DNA of 64,000 nucleotides from Winogradskyella undariae (GTDB lineage: Bacteria > Bacteroidota > Bacteroidia > Flavobacteriales > Flavobacteriaceae), in NCBI RefSeq assembly GCF_013285155.1, contig NZ_JABTEL010000003.1, positions 372,001-436,000 of the forward strand. The letters are read 5' to 3'. Position 1 is the first letter of the stretch, and each line of letters begins with the position of its first letter. Positions 26,770-35,415 of this stretch are shown here, piece after piece. The position numbers and the translations under genes are program-made. The notes below the pieces were generated by a model. It saw only the letters and a list, made by a program, of their open reading frames with translations, made no database searches and was not told where the DNA came from.

Positions 26770-27798
26770 TTATTTAATCAATATGCTTTTGTATTTAGAT
26801 AGGCTTTTAAGTACGATTCCTGTACCTCTAACTACGGCTCTTAAAGGGTCTTCTGCAATATATACAGGTAGATCTGTTTTTTGAGATAGTCGTTTGTCTA
26901 AACCTCTTAACATTGATCCTCCTCCAGCTAAATAGATTCCGGTGTTATAAATATCAGCGGCTAATTCGGGAGGTGTTTGAGATAAAGTTTCCATTACAGA
27001 ATCTTCAATTCTTAGAATAGATTTATCTAAAGCTTTAGCAATTTCACGGAATGAAATTTGAACTTGTTTAGGCTTACCTGTTAATAAATCACGTCCTTGA
27101 ACGCTCATATCTTCTGGAGGTAATTCTAAATCTTCAGTTGCAGCACCAATCTGAATTTTTATTTTTTCAGCAGTTCTATCTCCAACATATAAGTTATGTT
27201 GGGTTCTCATATAATAAATAATATCGTTTGTAAATACATCACCTGCAACTTTTACAGATTTATCACAAACAATTCCTCCAAGAGCAATAACTGCAATTTC
27301 GGTGGTACCACCTCCGATATCAACAATCATATTTCCTTTAGGTTGCATAATATCTACACCAATACCAATAGCAGCTGCCATAGGTTCGTGTATTAAATAG
27401 ACTTCTTTTCCGTTAACACGTTCACAAGATTCTTTTACAGCACGCATTTCTACTTCTGTAATACCAGAAGGAATACAAACTACCATACGTAAACCAGGAT
27501 TGAAAAATTTCTTTTTCAATGCAGGTATATTTTTAATAAACATGCTTATCATCTGCTCTGAAGCATCAAAATCAGCAATAACTCCGTCTTTTAGAGGACG
27601 AATCGTTTTTATGTTTTCGTGAGTTTTTCCTTGCATCATGTTGGCCTCTTTACCAACTGCTATGATTTTTCCGCTAATGCGGTCTCTGGCAACTATCGAT
27701 GGATTATCTACAACAACTTTGTCGTTATGGATAATTAATGTATTTGCTGTTCCTAAATCTATGGCTATTTCTTCTGTAAGGAAATCAAAAAATCCCAT
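26770..27798 (-). CDS. mreB: Actin-like rod-shape protein MreB
   Basis: 342 residues. Bacterial actin that polymerises on the inner face of the membrane and positions the elongation machinery. ATP-binding motifs: 'IAIDLGTANTLI'-like phosphate 1 (residues ~12-22), 'IVDIGGGTTEIAVI' phosphate 2, and 'IYLAGGGSMLRGLD' adenosine. The N-terminus 'MGFFDFLTEE' is the usual short amphipathic membrane-binding helix. First gene of mreB-mreC-mreD-mrdA-rodA. Confidence 0.97.
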   Translation of the reverse strand: MGFFDFLTEEIAIDLGTANTLIIHNDKVVVDNPSIVARDRISGKIIAVGKEANMMQGKTHENIKTIRPLKDGVIADFDASEQMISMFIKNIPALKKKFFNPGLRMVVCIPSGITEVEMRAVKESCERVNGKEVYLIHEPMAAAIGIGVDIMQPKGNMIVDIGGGTTEIAVIALGGIVCDKSVKVAGDVFTNDIIYYMRTQHNLYVGDRTAEKIKIQIGAATEDLELPPEDMSVQGRDLLTGKPKQVQISFREIAKALDKSILRIEDSVMETLSQTPPELAADIYNTGIYLAGGGSMLRGLDKRLSQKTDLPVYIAEDPLRAVVRGTGIVLKSLSKYKSILIK

Positions 27799-27933
27799 GT
27801 GCTATTCTTAAATTATTTGGGTTATTTGTGTCTAAATTAATGAGACTATTCGTAAATGTAGTGAATTATACGATATTTCTATGATAATAGACACTTATTG
27901 ATATACTTTTTTTCTTTTTATTTAAAATTAAAA

Positions 27934-27967
27934 AGAACCTAGAATCAAAAATGTGATTCTAGGTTCT
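27934..27967 (-). terminator. Terminator of purH
   Basis: A 14-bp perfect stem (27934-27947 with 27954-27967, AGAACCTAGAATCA) with a 6-base loop, followed on the minus strand by a T-rich run. It lies 25 bases past the purH stop. Confidence 0.9.
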
Positions 27968-27991
27968 AAAATAACTTCTTTTTTATGTTTT

Positions 27992-29521
27992 TTAATGCTT
28001 AAAATGACGTGTTCCGGTAAATACCATAGCAACATCATTATCATTACAATAGCTAATACTTAATTCATCTTTTATAGATCCTCCTGGTTGAATCACAGCA
28101 GTAATACCAGCGTTATCAGCGATCTCTACACAATCTGGAAAAGGGAAAAATGCATCACTCGCCATTACAGCTCCTTTTAAATCAAATTTGAAAGATTGTG
28201 CTTTATGGATGGCTTGGTTTAAAGCATCAACTCTACTTGTTTGTCCTGTTCCACTAGCACATAATTGTTTGTTTTTTGCTAAAACAATAGTGTTGGATTT
28301 AGTATGCTTACAGATTTTAGAAGCAAATATTAAGTCATCTAATTCTTCTGCAGTTGCCGTTGTTTTTGTTACAGCTTTTAAACCTTCAAGTGTATCTGTA
28401 ATATTATTTCTATCCTGAACTAAAACACCATTTAAACAACTTCTTACATTTGTTTTTGGCATTTCAATATCTTTCAAGATTAAAAGAATTCTGTTTTTCT
28501 TTCCTTTTAAGATCTCTAATGCTTCATCTGAAAAAGAAGGAGCAATTACGACTTCACAAAATAATTTATGAATCTCTTCTGCAGTAGCAACATCAATTTC
28601 AGTATTACTAATTAAAACACCACCAAAAGCAGAAACAGGATCTCCTGCCAATGCATCTACATAGGCTTGGTGTAACGTATCACGTTGTGCTAAACCACAG
28701 GCGTTATTATGTTTTAATACCGCAAATGTTGGAGCATCGTTTTTAAATTCTAGCATTAAATTTACAGCAGCATCAACATCTAAAAGATTGTTGTAACTTA
28801 ATTCTTTACCATGTAATTTTGTAAAAATCTCATCAAAATCACCGAAGAAAAATCCTTTTTGATGTGGGTTTTCACCATATCGTAAAACTTTTCCGTTATT
28901 TTCTGAAATTTTTAAAGTTGGTATTTCTTGATTTTTGTTGAAATAATTAAAAATCGCTGAATCATAATGAGAAGAAACATTAAATGCTTTTGCAGCAAAT
29001 TGTTTTCTATCATCTTCAGATGTTTCACCGTTTTTAGTTTCTAATAACTCTAAAAATTCAGCATAATCATCAACAGAAGAAACACAAGTAACATCTGCAT
29101 AATTTTTAGCAGCAGCTCTAATTAAAGAAATTCCTCCGATATCAATTTTTTCAATAATATCTTGGTTGCTTGCACCTGAAGCTACCGTTTTTTCAAAAGG
29201 ATATAAGTCTACAATGACTACATCGATTTGTGGGATCTCAAATTCTTTTAATTCAGCAACATCACCTTCGTGATTTTGACGATTTAAAATACCTCCAAAA
29301 ACTTTAGGGTGTAATGTTTTTACACGACCACCAAGAATTGATGGGTAAGATGTAACATCTTCTACGGGTACGACATTTATACCTAAATCTTTAATGAACT
29401 TTTCTGTTCCACCTGTGGAATAAATTGTAACGTTAAGATCGTTTAATTTTTTTACAATAGGCTCTAATCCTTCTTTACTAAAAACAGAAATTAGTGCCGA
29501 TGAAATGGTTTTGTTACTCAT
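27992..29521 (-). CDS. purH: Bifunctional AICAR transformylase / IMP cyclohydrolase PurH
   Basis: 509 residues from the ATG at 29521. N-terminal IMP cyclohydrolase domain (MGS-like) with 'YSTGGTEKFIKDLG' and 'LGGRVKTLHPKVFGG'; C-terminal AICAR transformylase with 'RYGENPHQKG' and the catalytic 'KHNNACG'. It carries out the last two steps of purine synthesis. The frame is open up to 29626, but that extra N-terminus is not PurH-like and lies upstream of a -7 box (29560-29567). Monocistronic. Confidence 0.97.
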   Translation of the reverse strand: MSNKTISSALISVFSKEGLEPIVKKLNDLNVTIYSTGGTEKFIKDLGINVVPVEDVTSYPSILGGRVKTLHPKVFGGILNRQNHEGDVAELKEFEIPQIDVVIVDLYPFEKTVASGASNQDIIEKIDIGGISLIRAAAKNYADVTCVSSVDDYAEFLELLETKNGETSEDDRKQFAAKAFNVSSHYDSAIFNYFNKNQEIPTLKISENNGKVLRYGENPHQKGFFFGDFDEIFTKLHGKELSYNNLLDVDAAVNLMLEFKNDAPTFAVLKHNNACGLAQRDTLHQAYVDALAGDPVSAFGGVLISNTEIDVATAEEIHKLFCEVVIAPSFSDEALEILKGKKNRILLILKDIEMPKTNVRSCLNGVLVQDRNNITDTLEGLKAVTKTTATAEELDDLIFASKICKHTKSNTIVLAKNKQLCASGTGQTSRVDALNQAIHKAQSFKFDLKGAVMASDAFFPFPDCVEIADNAGITAVIQPGGSIKDELSISYCNDNDVAMVFTGTRHFKH

Positions 29522-29559
29522 AATGTTGTGTTGTATGTTGTATTGTGATTTCGAAGGCG

Positions 29560-29567
29560 CAAAAATA
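29560..29567 (-). promoter_or_regulatory. Candidate -7 box of purH
   Basis: TATTTTTG on the minus strand, 38 bases before the chosen ATG. No -33 box was recognised. No purine riboswitch fold was seen in the short leader. Confidence 0.4.
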
Positions 29568-29734
29568 CGCATATTCAGAGTTATAGTTTTGACGAAAAAC
29601 GAGTTTCTTTCAATTTTTTGTAACAATAAATTGTTGAAAACGTCCTATATTTAAAATGTTGAATTTATTTGTGCTTTTATTTCATAAGAAATAGAGTAAA
29701 TTGAGATAAGTTTATCATAAAAAACAACTTTTAC

Positions 29735-30988
29735 ATGCTGGTCTATTTACGTTTACTAAAAGAGAGTTTTTCATTTGCATTAAATGCACTTCGGAACAAT
29801 AAACTCAGAACATTTTTGTCTCTTTTAGGTGTAACTGTTGGTATATTTTCCATTATAGCTGTGTTAGCAGCGGTAGATTCTTTAGATAAGACCATAAGCT
29901 CACAATTAAGTTCTTTAGATAGTAATACAATGTATGTTGTTAATCGCTCTTTTGGGCCATCAGATGTACCACGTTGGCAAAGAGAAACTTTTGACCAGGT
30001 CTCTTATAATGAATATAAAAGTTTAAAGTCTTCATTGACAGAAGTAGATCATGTGGCTTTACAATTAGGCGTAAAACGTGAAAATATTAGATATGAATCT
30101 GAATTAGTTAGTAGTGTAAATACTGTTGTTGTTTCAAGTGAGTTTACAGATATTCAGGTTTTAGAATTTGAAAAAGGAAGATTTTATAATGAATCGGAGT
30201 CTAATTCTGGTAAAGCCGTTGTTGTTATAGGTTCTGAAATTGCTAAATCTCTTTTTGGAGAATTAGAACCTATAGGAAAGAAAGTAAGATTATACGGGCA
30301 GAAGTTTACGGTTATCGGAGTTGTTAAAAAAGAAGGTTCTGGCTTATTTGGTGATAGTAATGATATTTCTATTTTTCTACCAGCTAACTATTATAGAAAT
30401 AGATATGGTGATAATAATCCTTATACAATGTATATGGCAATTATTAAACCTAAAAAAGATGCAGATATAGAAGGGTTAAAAGCTGAGATAACTCAAATTA
30501 TGAGATATAAAAGAGGTTTAAAACCAGATGATATAGATACCTTTTTTATAAACATTATAGCAGGTTTACAAGGTGCTATTGATGAAATGTTAGGAATGCT
30601 AAACTTAATAGGTTGGGTAATAAGTGGTTTTTCTCTTTTAGTTGGAGGCTTTGGTATTGCTAATATTATGTTTGTAAGTGTTAAAGAGCGTACCAATCTT
30701 ATTGGAATCCAAAAATCATTAGGCGCTAAGAATAAATTTATATTATTTCAATTTTTATTTGAAGCTGTAATTTTAGCTGTTGTAGGAGGCGTCGTAGGTT
30801 TATTTCTGGTTTGGATAGGAACTTTAATAGGAAGTAGTCTTACCGAAGATTTTGAGTTTGTACTTTCAATACAAAACATGTTACTTGGATTTTTTATCTC
30901 TTCTATAATTGGTCTTGTTTCAGGTGTGATTCCTGCTTTAAGAGCCTCTCGTTTAGATCCGGTTGAAGCTATTAGAACAGGAATGTAA
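29735..30988 (+). CDS. MacB/FtsX-type ABC transporter permease
   Basis: 417 residues: an N-terminal transmembrane helix with 'LRNNKLRTFLSLLGVTVGIFSII' (residues ~19-42), a large periplasmic MacB_PCD domain (~45-280), then three transmembrane helices of the FtsX domain with the coupling motif 'KERTNLIGIQKSLGAK'. It would form the membrane part of a mechanotransmission-type exporter of lipoproteins, peptides or drugs. The ATPase and membrane-fusion partners are not adjacent; the genes on both sides face the other way or are unrelated. The final 'RASRLDPVEAIRTGM' is the usual C-terminus. Confidence 0.92.
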   Translation: MLVYLRLLKESFSFALNALRNNKLRTFLSLLGVTVGIFSIIAVLAAVDSLDKTISSQLSSLDSNTMYVVNRSFGPSDVPRWQRETFDQVSYNEYKSLKSSLTEVDHVALQLGVKRENIRYESELVSSVNTVVVSSEFTDIQVLEFEKGRFYNESESNSGKAVVVIGSEIAKSLFGELEPIGKKVRLYGQKFTVIGVVKKEGSGLFGDSNDISIFLPANYYRNRYGDNNPYTMYMAIIKPKKDADIEGLKAEITQIMRYKRGLKPDDIDTFFINIIAGLQGAIDEMLGMLNLIGWVISGFSLLVGGFGIANIMFVSVKERTNLIGIQKSLGAKNKFILFQFLFEAVILAVVGGVVGLFLVWIGTLIGSSLTEDFEFVLSIQNMLLGFFISSIIGLVSGVIPALRASRLDPVEAIRTGM

Positions 30989-31002
30989 GTTTTAGTAAAG
31001 GT

Positions 31003-31458
31003 TTATAATAAAGAAGCAACCTTCTTACAAACATATTCTAAAAAGCGTTCATCAGCCTCAGTAAAAGGATCTGGAGTGCTAGAGTCAATATCTATTTGTC
31101 CAACATTTTCACCTTTTACAAAAATTGGGATAACAATCTCTGCTTTTACACTAATGCTGCAAGCAATGTAATTATTTTGAGCAGCGACATCTGGAACTAC
31201 AAAATTTTGATTACTTATAGCAACTTGGCCGCAAATCCCTTTTCCAAATGGAATTATAACGTGATCTGTAGGTTCACCAACGTAAGGTCCTAACTTTAAT
31301 TCGTCTTTATTTCCATTTTTAAAGTAAAAGCCAACCCAATTGTAATAGCTTATGTTGGATTCTAGAGCTTCACAGATTTTTAATAAACGTTGATCAACAC
31401 TAAGGTTTTCTTGAGAAATAATTGATTTAACTTCTGATTTTAAGTTTTGAAATGTCAT
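31003..31458 (-). CDS. GAF domain protein related to free methionine-(R)-sulfoxide reductase
   Basis: 151 residues, one GAF domain of fRMsr type. 'GKGICGQVA' and 'NNYIACSISVKAEIVIPI' carry two cysteines 24 residues apart, matching Cys94 and Cys118 of the E. coli enzyme; 'GQIDIDSS' is the end signature. The third Cys (position 84 in E. coli, ten residues before the first) is His here. The likely role is reduction of free Met-R-sulfoxide in the cytoplasm, but with the resolving Cys absent this is not certain. Convergent with the permease gene. Confidence 0.82.
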   Translation of the reverse strand: MTFQNLKSEVKSIISQENLSVDQRLLKICEALESNISYYNWVGFYFKNGNKDELKLGPYVGEPTDHVIIPFGKGICGQVAISNQNFVVPDVAAQNNYIACSISVKAEIVIPIFVKGENVGQIDIDSSTPDPFTEADERFLEYVCKKVASLL

Positions 31459-31498
31459 AGTAAAATTGATGAATGTTTAATTAAATAAAAACTTTTTG

Positions 31499-31506
31499 CA
31501 AAAGTA
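31499..31506 (-). promoter_or_regulatory. Candidate -7 box of the GAF gene
   Basis: TACTTTTG on the minus strand, 40 bases upstream of the ATG. No -33 partner was recognised. Confidence 0.38.
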
Positions 31507-31572
31507 TCTAAAATACACTATTTTAAATTACCGTTTTTATAAATTTATCACCAAACTAATAACAGGGTAATT

Positions 31573-32124
31573 TTGAAAGCACTTTTAAGGAAATATAAGT
31601 CAGTTATTCGATTTATAGTCAAGTTTTTACTTGTCTATGGCGTCTTGATTGTCGGATATAATTTGTATTTAAATATATCTGATGGTAGTAGGTACTATCC
31701 AGATTATTTAACAAATTTAGTTGCTGAGCAAACTAATTCTGTAATGAATACCATAGGCTACGATTCTCAGGTTTTACCACATCCTGACGAACCTTCAATG
31801 AAAGTTATAATCAATGGGAAATATATAGCAAGAATCATTGAAGGATGTAATGGTGTAAGTGTTATTATATTGTTTTTATCTTTTATTATTGCTTTTTCAG
31901 GAAAATTAAAAACAACTATATTATTTGGTTTAGCCGGAAGCATCATGATATATGCTTTCAATCTCATAAGGATCGTAATTTTATCTATAGGATTGTATCA
32001 CTATCCTTGGAGGCGAGATATTTTACATACTGTAATATTTCCAATGCTTATTTATGGAGCAATTTTTTTACTTTGGATGATTTGGGTAAATCGATTTTCA
32101 AATAATAAAAAAAGAGATGAGTAA
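31573..32124 (+). CDS. xrtF: Exosortase family protein XrtF
   Basis: 183 residues with about five transmembrane helices. Exosortase/archaeosortase fold: the catalytic Cys92 in 'EGCNGVSV', Arg133 in 'NLIRIVILS', and His152 in 'LHTVIF' form the Cys-Arg-His triad of the superfamily. It is a transpeptidase-like membrane protease that would process a C-terminal sorting signal of exported proteins. The start is TTG at 31573; no nearby ATG or GTG allows the first helix. An 8-base overlap with the next gene couples the two. No protein in the window bears an obvious exosortase-type sorting tail. Confidence 0.9.
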   Translation: MKALLRKYKSVIRFIVKFLLVYGVLIVGYNLYLNISDGSRYYPDYLTNLVAEQTNSVMNTIGYDSQVLPHPDEPSMKVIINGKYIARIIEGCNGVSVIILFLSFIIAFSGKLKTTILFGLAGSIMIYAFNLIRIVILSIGLYHYPWRRDILHTVIFPMLIYGAIFLLWMIWVNRFSNNKKRDE

Positions 32125-32545
32125 TTTTTTAAAACTATTATTAATCGGAATTCTAGTCTTACTCTTAGTATTAATCAGAGCTTTTGAAGATGTGTTATTT
32201 TACGATCCGTACTTAACTTTTTTTGAAAACGATTATTTGTATTTAGATAGTCCAAGACGAGAAATAGCAAAACTTGTTTTGTCTACAACATTTCGTTTTT
32301 TATTGAATACAATTATTTCTTTAGGTATTTTATTTGTTATTTTTAGAGATGCTAGTATTATTAAATTTTCAGTTTTAATATATACCGTTGCTTATGTGTT
32401 ATTGCTAATTCCTTTTTTATACTTTGTTATTAATCCACGCCAAGAAGATTACTATTTGTTTTTTAATATCAGACGCTTTTTAATTCAACCTTTAGGTGTT
32501 ATTTTATTGTTGCCAGCATTTTATTATTACAGACAGAATCGTTAA
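32117..32545 (+). CDS. Exosortase F system-associated membrane protein
   Basis: 142 residues, about four transmembrane segments with short polar loops; 'RAFEDVLFYDPYLTFFE' after the first helix and 'LFFNIRRFLIQPLGV' near the end are recognisable features of the XrtF partner family. Its function is unknown; its constant pairing with XrtF suggests it is part of the same membrane complex. It overlaps xrtF by 8 bases. Confidence 0.85.
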   Translation: MSNFLKLLLIGILVLLLVLIRAFEDVLFYDPYLTFFENDYLYLDSPRREIAKLVLSTTFRFLLNTIISLGILFVIFRDASIIKFSVLIYTVAYVLLLIPFLYFVINPRQEDYYLFFNIRRFLIQPLGVILLLPAFYYYRQNR

Positions 32546-32595
32546 TACTCTAATATTTGATTATATTGTATTCAAGAATTTTGTAATTTTACACT

Positions 32596-33009
32596 GTGAA
32601 ATTTTCAAACACACATAAAATTTTTTCAATTGCTTTATCATTTTTGGTATTGTTTTCAACGTTGTCATTAACGATTGAGAAGCATTTCTGTGGAGATACT
32701 TTAATCGATGTAGCCATATTTTCAGAAGCTGAAATATGTGGAATGCAAGATATGAAGATGGATCAAGATGGCATGGTAGAAAAATCATGCTGTAAAAATG
32801 AGAAAGAAGTTATTAAAGGTGTCAATAAATTAGTTACAAAATCATTTGACGACTTTCATGATGTACAAAAGCTAGTGCTTATAGCTTATAGTTATTCTTA
32901 CATTAATCTTTTTGAAGAGTTACCTAATGCTGTAATTCCTCATAAAAACTATTCACCACCCAAACTCATCAAAGACATATATGTTTTAGATGAAACTTAC
33001 CTTATTTGA
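32596..33009 (+). CDS. HYC_CC_PP family protein
   Basis: 137 residues from GTG at 32596. An N-terminal hydrophobic helix (~8-26) is followed by the family marks: 'KHFCGD' (His-x-Cys), 'KSCCKNE' (CC pair) and 'YSPPKL' (PP) near the C-terminus. The CC/HxC set and Met-rich 'CGMQDMKMDQDGM' stretch suggest binding of a soft metal such as copper in the periplasm, which is inference. The next genes are a TonB receptor and an HMA protein. The stop codon is inside the folded leader at 33003-33076. Confidence 0.85.
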   Translation: MKFSNTHKIFSIALSFLVLFSTLSLTIEKHFCGDTLIDVAIFSEAEICGMQDMKMDQDGMVEKSCCKNEKEVIKGVNKLVTKSFDDFHDVQKLVLIAYSYSYINLFEELPNAVIPHKNYSPPKLIKDIYVLDETYLI

Positions 33010-33076
33010 TAGTGTATAACCCTTAAAAAAGGAGGCACATACTTATGTGCTATTAGTTATACATACATATCAAATA
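33003..33076 (+). promoter_or_regulatory. Folded leader (three-way junction) before the TonB receptor gene
   Basis: A closing stem of 9 bp (33003-33011 with 33068-33076) and 8 bp (33013-33020 with 33056-33063) encloses two hairpins: CCTT/AAGG (33021-33024 with 33029-33032) and GCACATA/TATGTGC (33035-33041 with 33044-33050). The closing stem ends one base before the receptor ATG at 33078 and includes the upstream stop codon. Inside lies a strong Shine-Dalgarno (AAGGAGG, 33029-33035) and, 9 bases after it, a three-codon ORF (ATG TGC TAT, stop at 33054). All pairs are perfect; function as a regulator is inferred. Confidence 0.6.
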
Positions 33077-33077
33077 A

Positions 33078-35318
33078 ATGAAAAAAACATATTTTATTAT
33101 AAGTTTTGTGTTATTGTCTTACGTGGCAATTGCACAAGAACAATTAACAGGTACTATATTAGAAACAAGTAGTACAAAAGAAATGCCGCTACCTGGCGCC
33201 AATGTATATTGGTTAGATTCGTCTATTGGAGCTATCACAGCAGAGGACGGAACATTTTCGTTACCCTATAAGTTTTCTTATAACAAATTAGTTATAAGTT
33301 ATGTTGGTTTTAAAACCGATACGATTACTATAAATGAAAATAAAAACATTAGACACGTACTTCAGGCAAGTGAAGAATTAGATGCTGTAGAAATTTCATC
33401 TCGTAAACAAGCTACACGTAAATCTTATTTACAAGCTACAAATACATTTACCGTAACGAGTGACGAATTATTAAAAGCAGCTTGTTGTAATCTTGCAGAG
33501 AGTTTTGAAACCAATCCTTCTATTGATGTTAATTTTGCAGATGCCGTTTCTGGGACACGACAAATTAAAATGTTAGGATTAACATCACCTTATATATTAA
33601 TTGCTACCGAAAATATTCCTGCAATTAGAGGTGCTTCTCAAGCTTATGGGCTAAGTTTTATTCCTGGTACTTGGGTAGAAAGTATTCAAATTACAAAAGG
33701 AACAGGAAGTGTTGTTAATGGTTTTGAAAGTATTGCAGGCCAGATTAATGCTGAATTAGTAAAGCCAACTACAGATGATAAATTGTTTGTAAATCTTTAT
33801 GGGGCATCTAGTGAACGATTAGAATTAAATACACATTTCAATACAAAGGTATCGGATAAGTGGAGTACAGGTTTGTACTTACACGGTAACACACATCAAG
33901 AAAAACATGATGTAAATGATGATGGATTTATGGATATGCCCATCTATAATCAGATAAATGTAATGAACCGTTGGCAGTATACTAATCCCGAAAAAGGATT
34001 GGTAAGTTTTATTAATTTAAGATACTTAAATGACGAAAAACAAGCCGGACAAGTTGATTTTGATCCTGAAACAGATAAAGGAACGACTAACTTTTGGGGA
34101 AGTGAAATAGATACTGAACGTTTTGAGGTTACAACAAAATTAGGGTATGTAAACCCTGAAATTCCTTACCAAAGTATTGGTTTTCAAACCGCTTTTAGTC
34201 ATCATAAACAAGATTCTTATTTTGGGTTAAACTTATATGATATTCAGCATAATAGCTTTTATTCTAATATAGTTTACAATACCATTATTTCAGATTCGCG
34301 CCATAAAGTGAAAACGGGTGTAAGCTTTACATACGATCATTATGATGAATTGGTAAACACAACTGCTTACGAACGAACAGAAAACTCAGTTGGTGGTTTT
34401 TTTGAATATGCTTACGATAATTTAGATAAGCTAACCATGACGGCAGGAGTAAGGGTAGATCAGCATAATAAATTAGGCTTTTTTGTAACGCCGCGTTTAC
34501 ATGTTCGTTATACACCTTGGGAAAAATCAGCTTTGAGAGCGTCTATAGGAAGAGGGAAACGAAGTGCTAATATTTTTGCTGAAAACCAAAATATGTTTTC
34601 AAGCTCTAGGCAGATTAATATATTAAGCTCTGGTGGTGAAATTTATGGACTAGATCCAGAAATCGCATGGAATTACGGTATAAGTTATTTGCAAGGCTTC
34701 AATTTATTTGATAGAAAAGCAGATGTTACTTTCGATTTTTACAGAACAGATTTTCAGAATCAAGTGGTTGTAGATTGGGAAAATCCTTATGAAGTTAATT
34801 TCTATAATTTAGATGGAGATAGTTACGCTAATAGCTTTCAATTTGAATTTAATTATAATGTGTTTAAAGGTTTTGACATACGGACCGCATATAAGTTCTA
34901 TGATATTAAAACAGATTATAACTCAGGTGAATTAGAAAAACCATTAATACCAAAGCATCGTGTGTTTGCTAATGCGTCTTACGAAACAGAGGTTAAAACA
35001 AATGGTGCACATTGGAAGTTTGATACGACTTTTAATTGGTTAAGTGCACAGCGTTTTTCTAGTACAGATTTAAGTCCTTCTCAATACCAAGTATCAGATA
35101 AAACACCAACAATAGGAACTCTTAATTTACAAGTTACTAAGGTATTTTCTCCTCAGTTTGAATTATATTTAGGTGGAGAAAATGTAACAAACGTAAGACA
35201 AGATAATCCTGTTATAAGTGCAGATAATCCATTTGGCTCTAATTTTGATAGTAATTTTGTGTATGGTCCAATTTATGGAAGTATGTATTACGCAGGGTTG
35301 CGATTTAGAATGAATTAG
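33078..35318 (+). CDS. TonB-dependent outer-membrane receptor, probably for a metal
   Basis: 746 residues. Signal peptide (1-19), carboxypeptidase-regulatory-like domain (~22-105, 'LPGANVYWLDSSIGAITAEDG'), plug domain (~115-225) and a 22-strand beta barrel ending 'MYYAGLRFRMN' with the aromatic-rich C-terminus needed for barrel insertion. A Cys pair occurs in the plug region ('KAACCNLAESF', about residues 135-145), a feature I associate with receptors encoded near HMA proteins. The context suggests copper or another soft metal; the substrate is inferred. It is preceded by a folded leader and followed by the HMA gene. Confidence 0.9.
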   Translation: MKKTYFIISFVLLSYVAIAQEQLTGTILETSSTKEMPLPGANVYWLDSSIGAITAEDGTFSLPYKFSYNKLVISYVGFKTDTITINENKNIRHVLQASEELDAVEISSRKQATRKSYLQATNTFTVTSDELLKAACCNLAESFETNPSIDVNFADAVSGTRQIKMLGLTSPYILIATENIPAIRGASQAYGLSFIPGTWVESIQITKGTGSVVNGFESIAGQINAELVKPTTDDKLFVNLYGASSERLELNTHFNTKVSDKWSTGLYLHGNTHQEKHDVNDDGFMDMPIYNQINVMNRWQYTNPEKGLVSFINLRYLNDEKQAGQVDFDPETDKGTTNFWGSEIDTERFEVTTKLGYVNPEIPYQSIGFQTAFSHHKQDSYFGLNLYDIQHNSFYSNIVYNTIISDSRHKVKTGVSFTYDHYDELVNTTAYERTENSVGGFFEYAYDNLDKLTMTAGVRVDQHNKLGFFVTPRLHVRYTPWEKSALRASIGRGKRSANIFAENQNMFSSSRQINILSSGGEIYGLDPEIAWNYGISYLQGFNLFDRKADVTFDFYRTDFQNQVVVDWENPYEVNFYNLDGDSYANSFQFEFNYNVFKGFDIRTAYKFYDIKTDYNSGELEKPLIPKHRVFANASYETEVKTNGAHWKFDTTFNWLSAQRFSSTDLSPSQYQVSDKTPTIGTLNLQVTKVFSPQFELYLGGENVTNVRQDNPVISADNPFGSNFDSNFVYGPIYGSMYYAGLRFRMN

Positions 35319-35374
35319 TATATCTCTGTGATTGCAGAAAAAGTTTATAAATAAAAAATCAATTTAAAAAGAAC

Positions 35375-35398
35375 TAGTTTCCTGTCTTCTCAGGACTA
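35375..35398 (+). promoter_or_regulatory. Short hairpin upstream of the HMA gene
   Basis: TAGT (35375-35378) and CCTG (35381-35384) pair with CAGG (35391-35394) and ACTA (35395-35398), leaving a 2-base bulge and 6-base loop. No T run follows, so it is not a classical terminator; it could attenuate or protect the 3' part of the transcript. Confidence 0.35.
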
Positions 35399-35415
35399 AC
35401 AAAAAACAAAACAAT

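Noticed and set aside
29522..29734. Purine riboswitch upstream of purH
   Set aside because: No conserved three-helix purine or ZTP-type core was seen; only a small AACAAT/ATTGTT hairpin (29622-29635).
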